Shown here piece by piece: positions 63,909 to 64,000 of a stretch of 64,000 nt of DNA. The position numbers and the translations under genes were made by a program. Where the stretch lies: the NCBI RefSeq assembly GCF_009858335.1, contig NZ_VMSE01000002.1, positions 248,001 through 312,000 of the forward strand, read 5' to 3'. Position 1 is the first letter of the stretch; every line of letters starts with the position of its first letter. Source of the stretch: Methylovorus glucosotrophus (lineage in GTDB: Bacteria > Pseudomonadota > Gammaproteobacteria > Burkholderiales > Methylophilaceae). The notes under the pieces were generated by a model. It saw nothing but the letters and a program-made list of their open reading frames with translations, ran no database searches and had not been told where the DNA came from.

Positions 63909-64000
63909 TACATGGCTTGCCAGGGGAAACCGGCTTGCGTCACGCCTTGCGTGATGTCGGCCATGGCAGCGGCCACCTGCTCAGCTGGGCCTTTGACCCC
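63908..64000 (-). CDS. C-terminal end of an unidentified gene (partial)
   Basis: Thirty codons at the right edge ([16 protein letters not shown] ... GFPWQAM) ending in TAA, which overlaps the start ATG of the YkgJ-like gene (TAA/ATG junction on the minus strand). The remainder lies outside the window; no family can be named. Confidence 0.5.
   Translation of the reverse strand, partial: GVKGPAEQVAAAMADITQGVTQAGFPWQAM

Noticed and set aside
1..64000. CRISPR arrays, tRNA or rRNA genes, insertion sequences, prophage
   Set aside because: No regularly spaced direct repeats with unique spacers, no cloverleaf-like sequence, no transposase or integrase reading frame and no phage structural genes were noticed in any intergenic region or frame.

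Overview
The window reads as a chromosomal segment of a betaproteobacterium, most like the Methylophilaceae (Methylovorus/Methylophilus type). The gene order secY-infA-rpmJ-rpsM-rpsK-rpsD-rpoA-rplQ, the dusB-fis-purH-purD run and the style of the nitrate-assimilation locus point that way. No methylotrophy gene is present to prove it. No rRNA, tRNA, CRISPR array, IS element or integrase gene was seen.

Layout. 1-3.5 kb: end of the spc operon and the alpha (ribosomal protein/RNA polymerase) operon. 3.6-11.8 kb: glutaredoxin-like protein, MgtE, an MscS-type channel, a fatty-acid desaturase, rpmB-rpmG, coaBC-dut, a HELLH-motif exported protein and radC. 11.8-18.6 kb (minus): three genes for a transglutaminase-like protein, a circularly permuted ATP-grasp/alpha-E fusion and a giant transglutaminase-DUF2126 protein, a predicted peptide-modification system, preceded by a 15-bp tandem repeat.

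18.9-35.8 kb (minus): a complete nitrate-assimilation locus. In transcription order it holds nasR, a long leader, nrtA-nrtB-nrtD (ABC nitrate uptake), an outer-membrane channel, a soluble PilJ/MCP-like protein, cobA (siroheme), nirB, an MFS nitrate/nitrite transporter, a PP2C-kinase fusion, nirD and nasA. The 416-nt gap between nasR and nrtA can be read in detail. It has an NtrC-type dyad, a near-perfect sigma-54 -24/-12 element, two small hairpins of ANTAR-target type and an intrinsic terminator that overlaps the second hairpin. This predicts control by nitrogen status (NtrC/sigma-54) followed by nitrate-dependent antitermination through NasR.

36-42.3 kb: an exported protein, an MsbA-like ABC exporter, three very small envelope proteins, cstA, a YbdD-like protein and a TIGR03643-like protein. 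42.3-46.15 kb: an A+T-rich accessory island. It contains short, co-oriented, mostly unrecognised genes, each followed by a 57-61 bp imperfect palindrome with integron attC end boxes (RYYYAAC ... GTTRRRY). It is therefore a cluster of attC sites lacking an integrase (CALIN). Its left edge carries an in-frame, diverged copy of the last 31 codons of lgt, and the intact lgt lies at its right edge.

47-64 kb: a PAS-GGDEF-EAL protein, ilvD, a sugar-phosphate mutarotase, a small cytochrome c, then a minus-strand run (dusB-fis-purH-purD-tsaC-hemF, two Na+-coupled amino-acid transporters, ridA), an MHS-family MFS transporter, a YkgJ-like cysteine-cluster protein and a partial gene at the edge.

The most rewarding regions are the attC array with its lgt scar and the two-layer regulatory leader of the nitrate operon.
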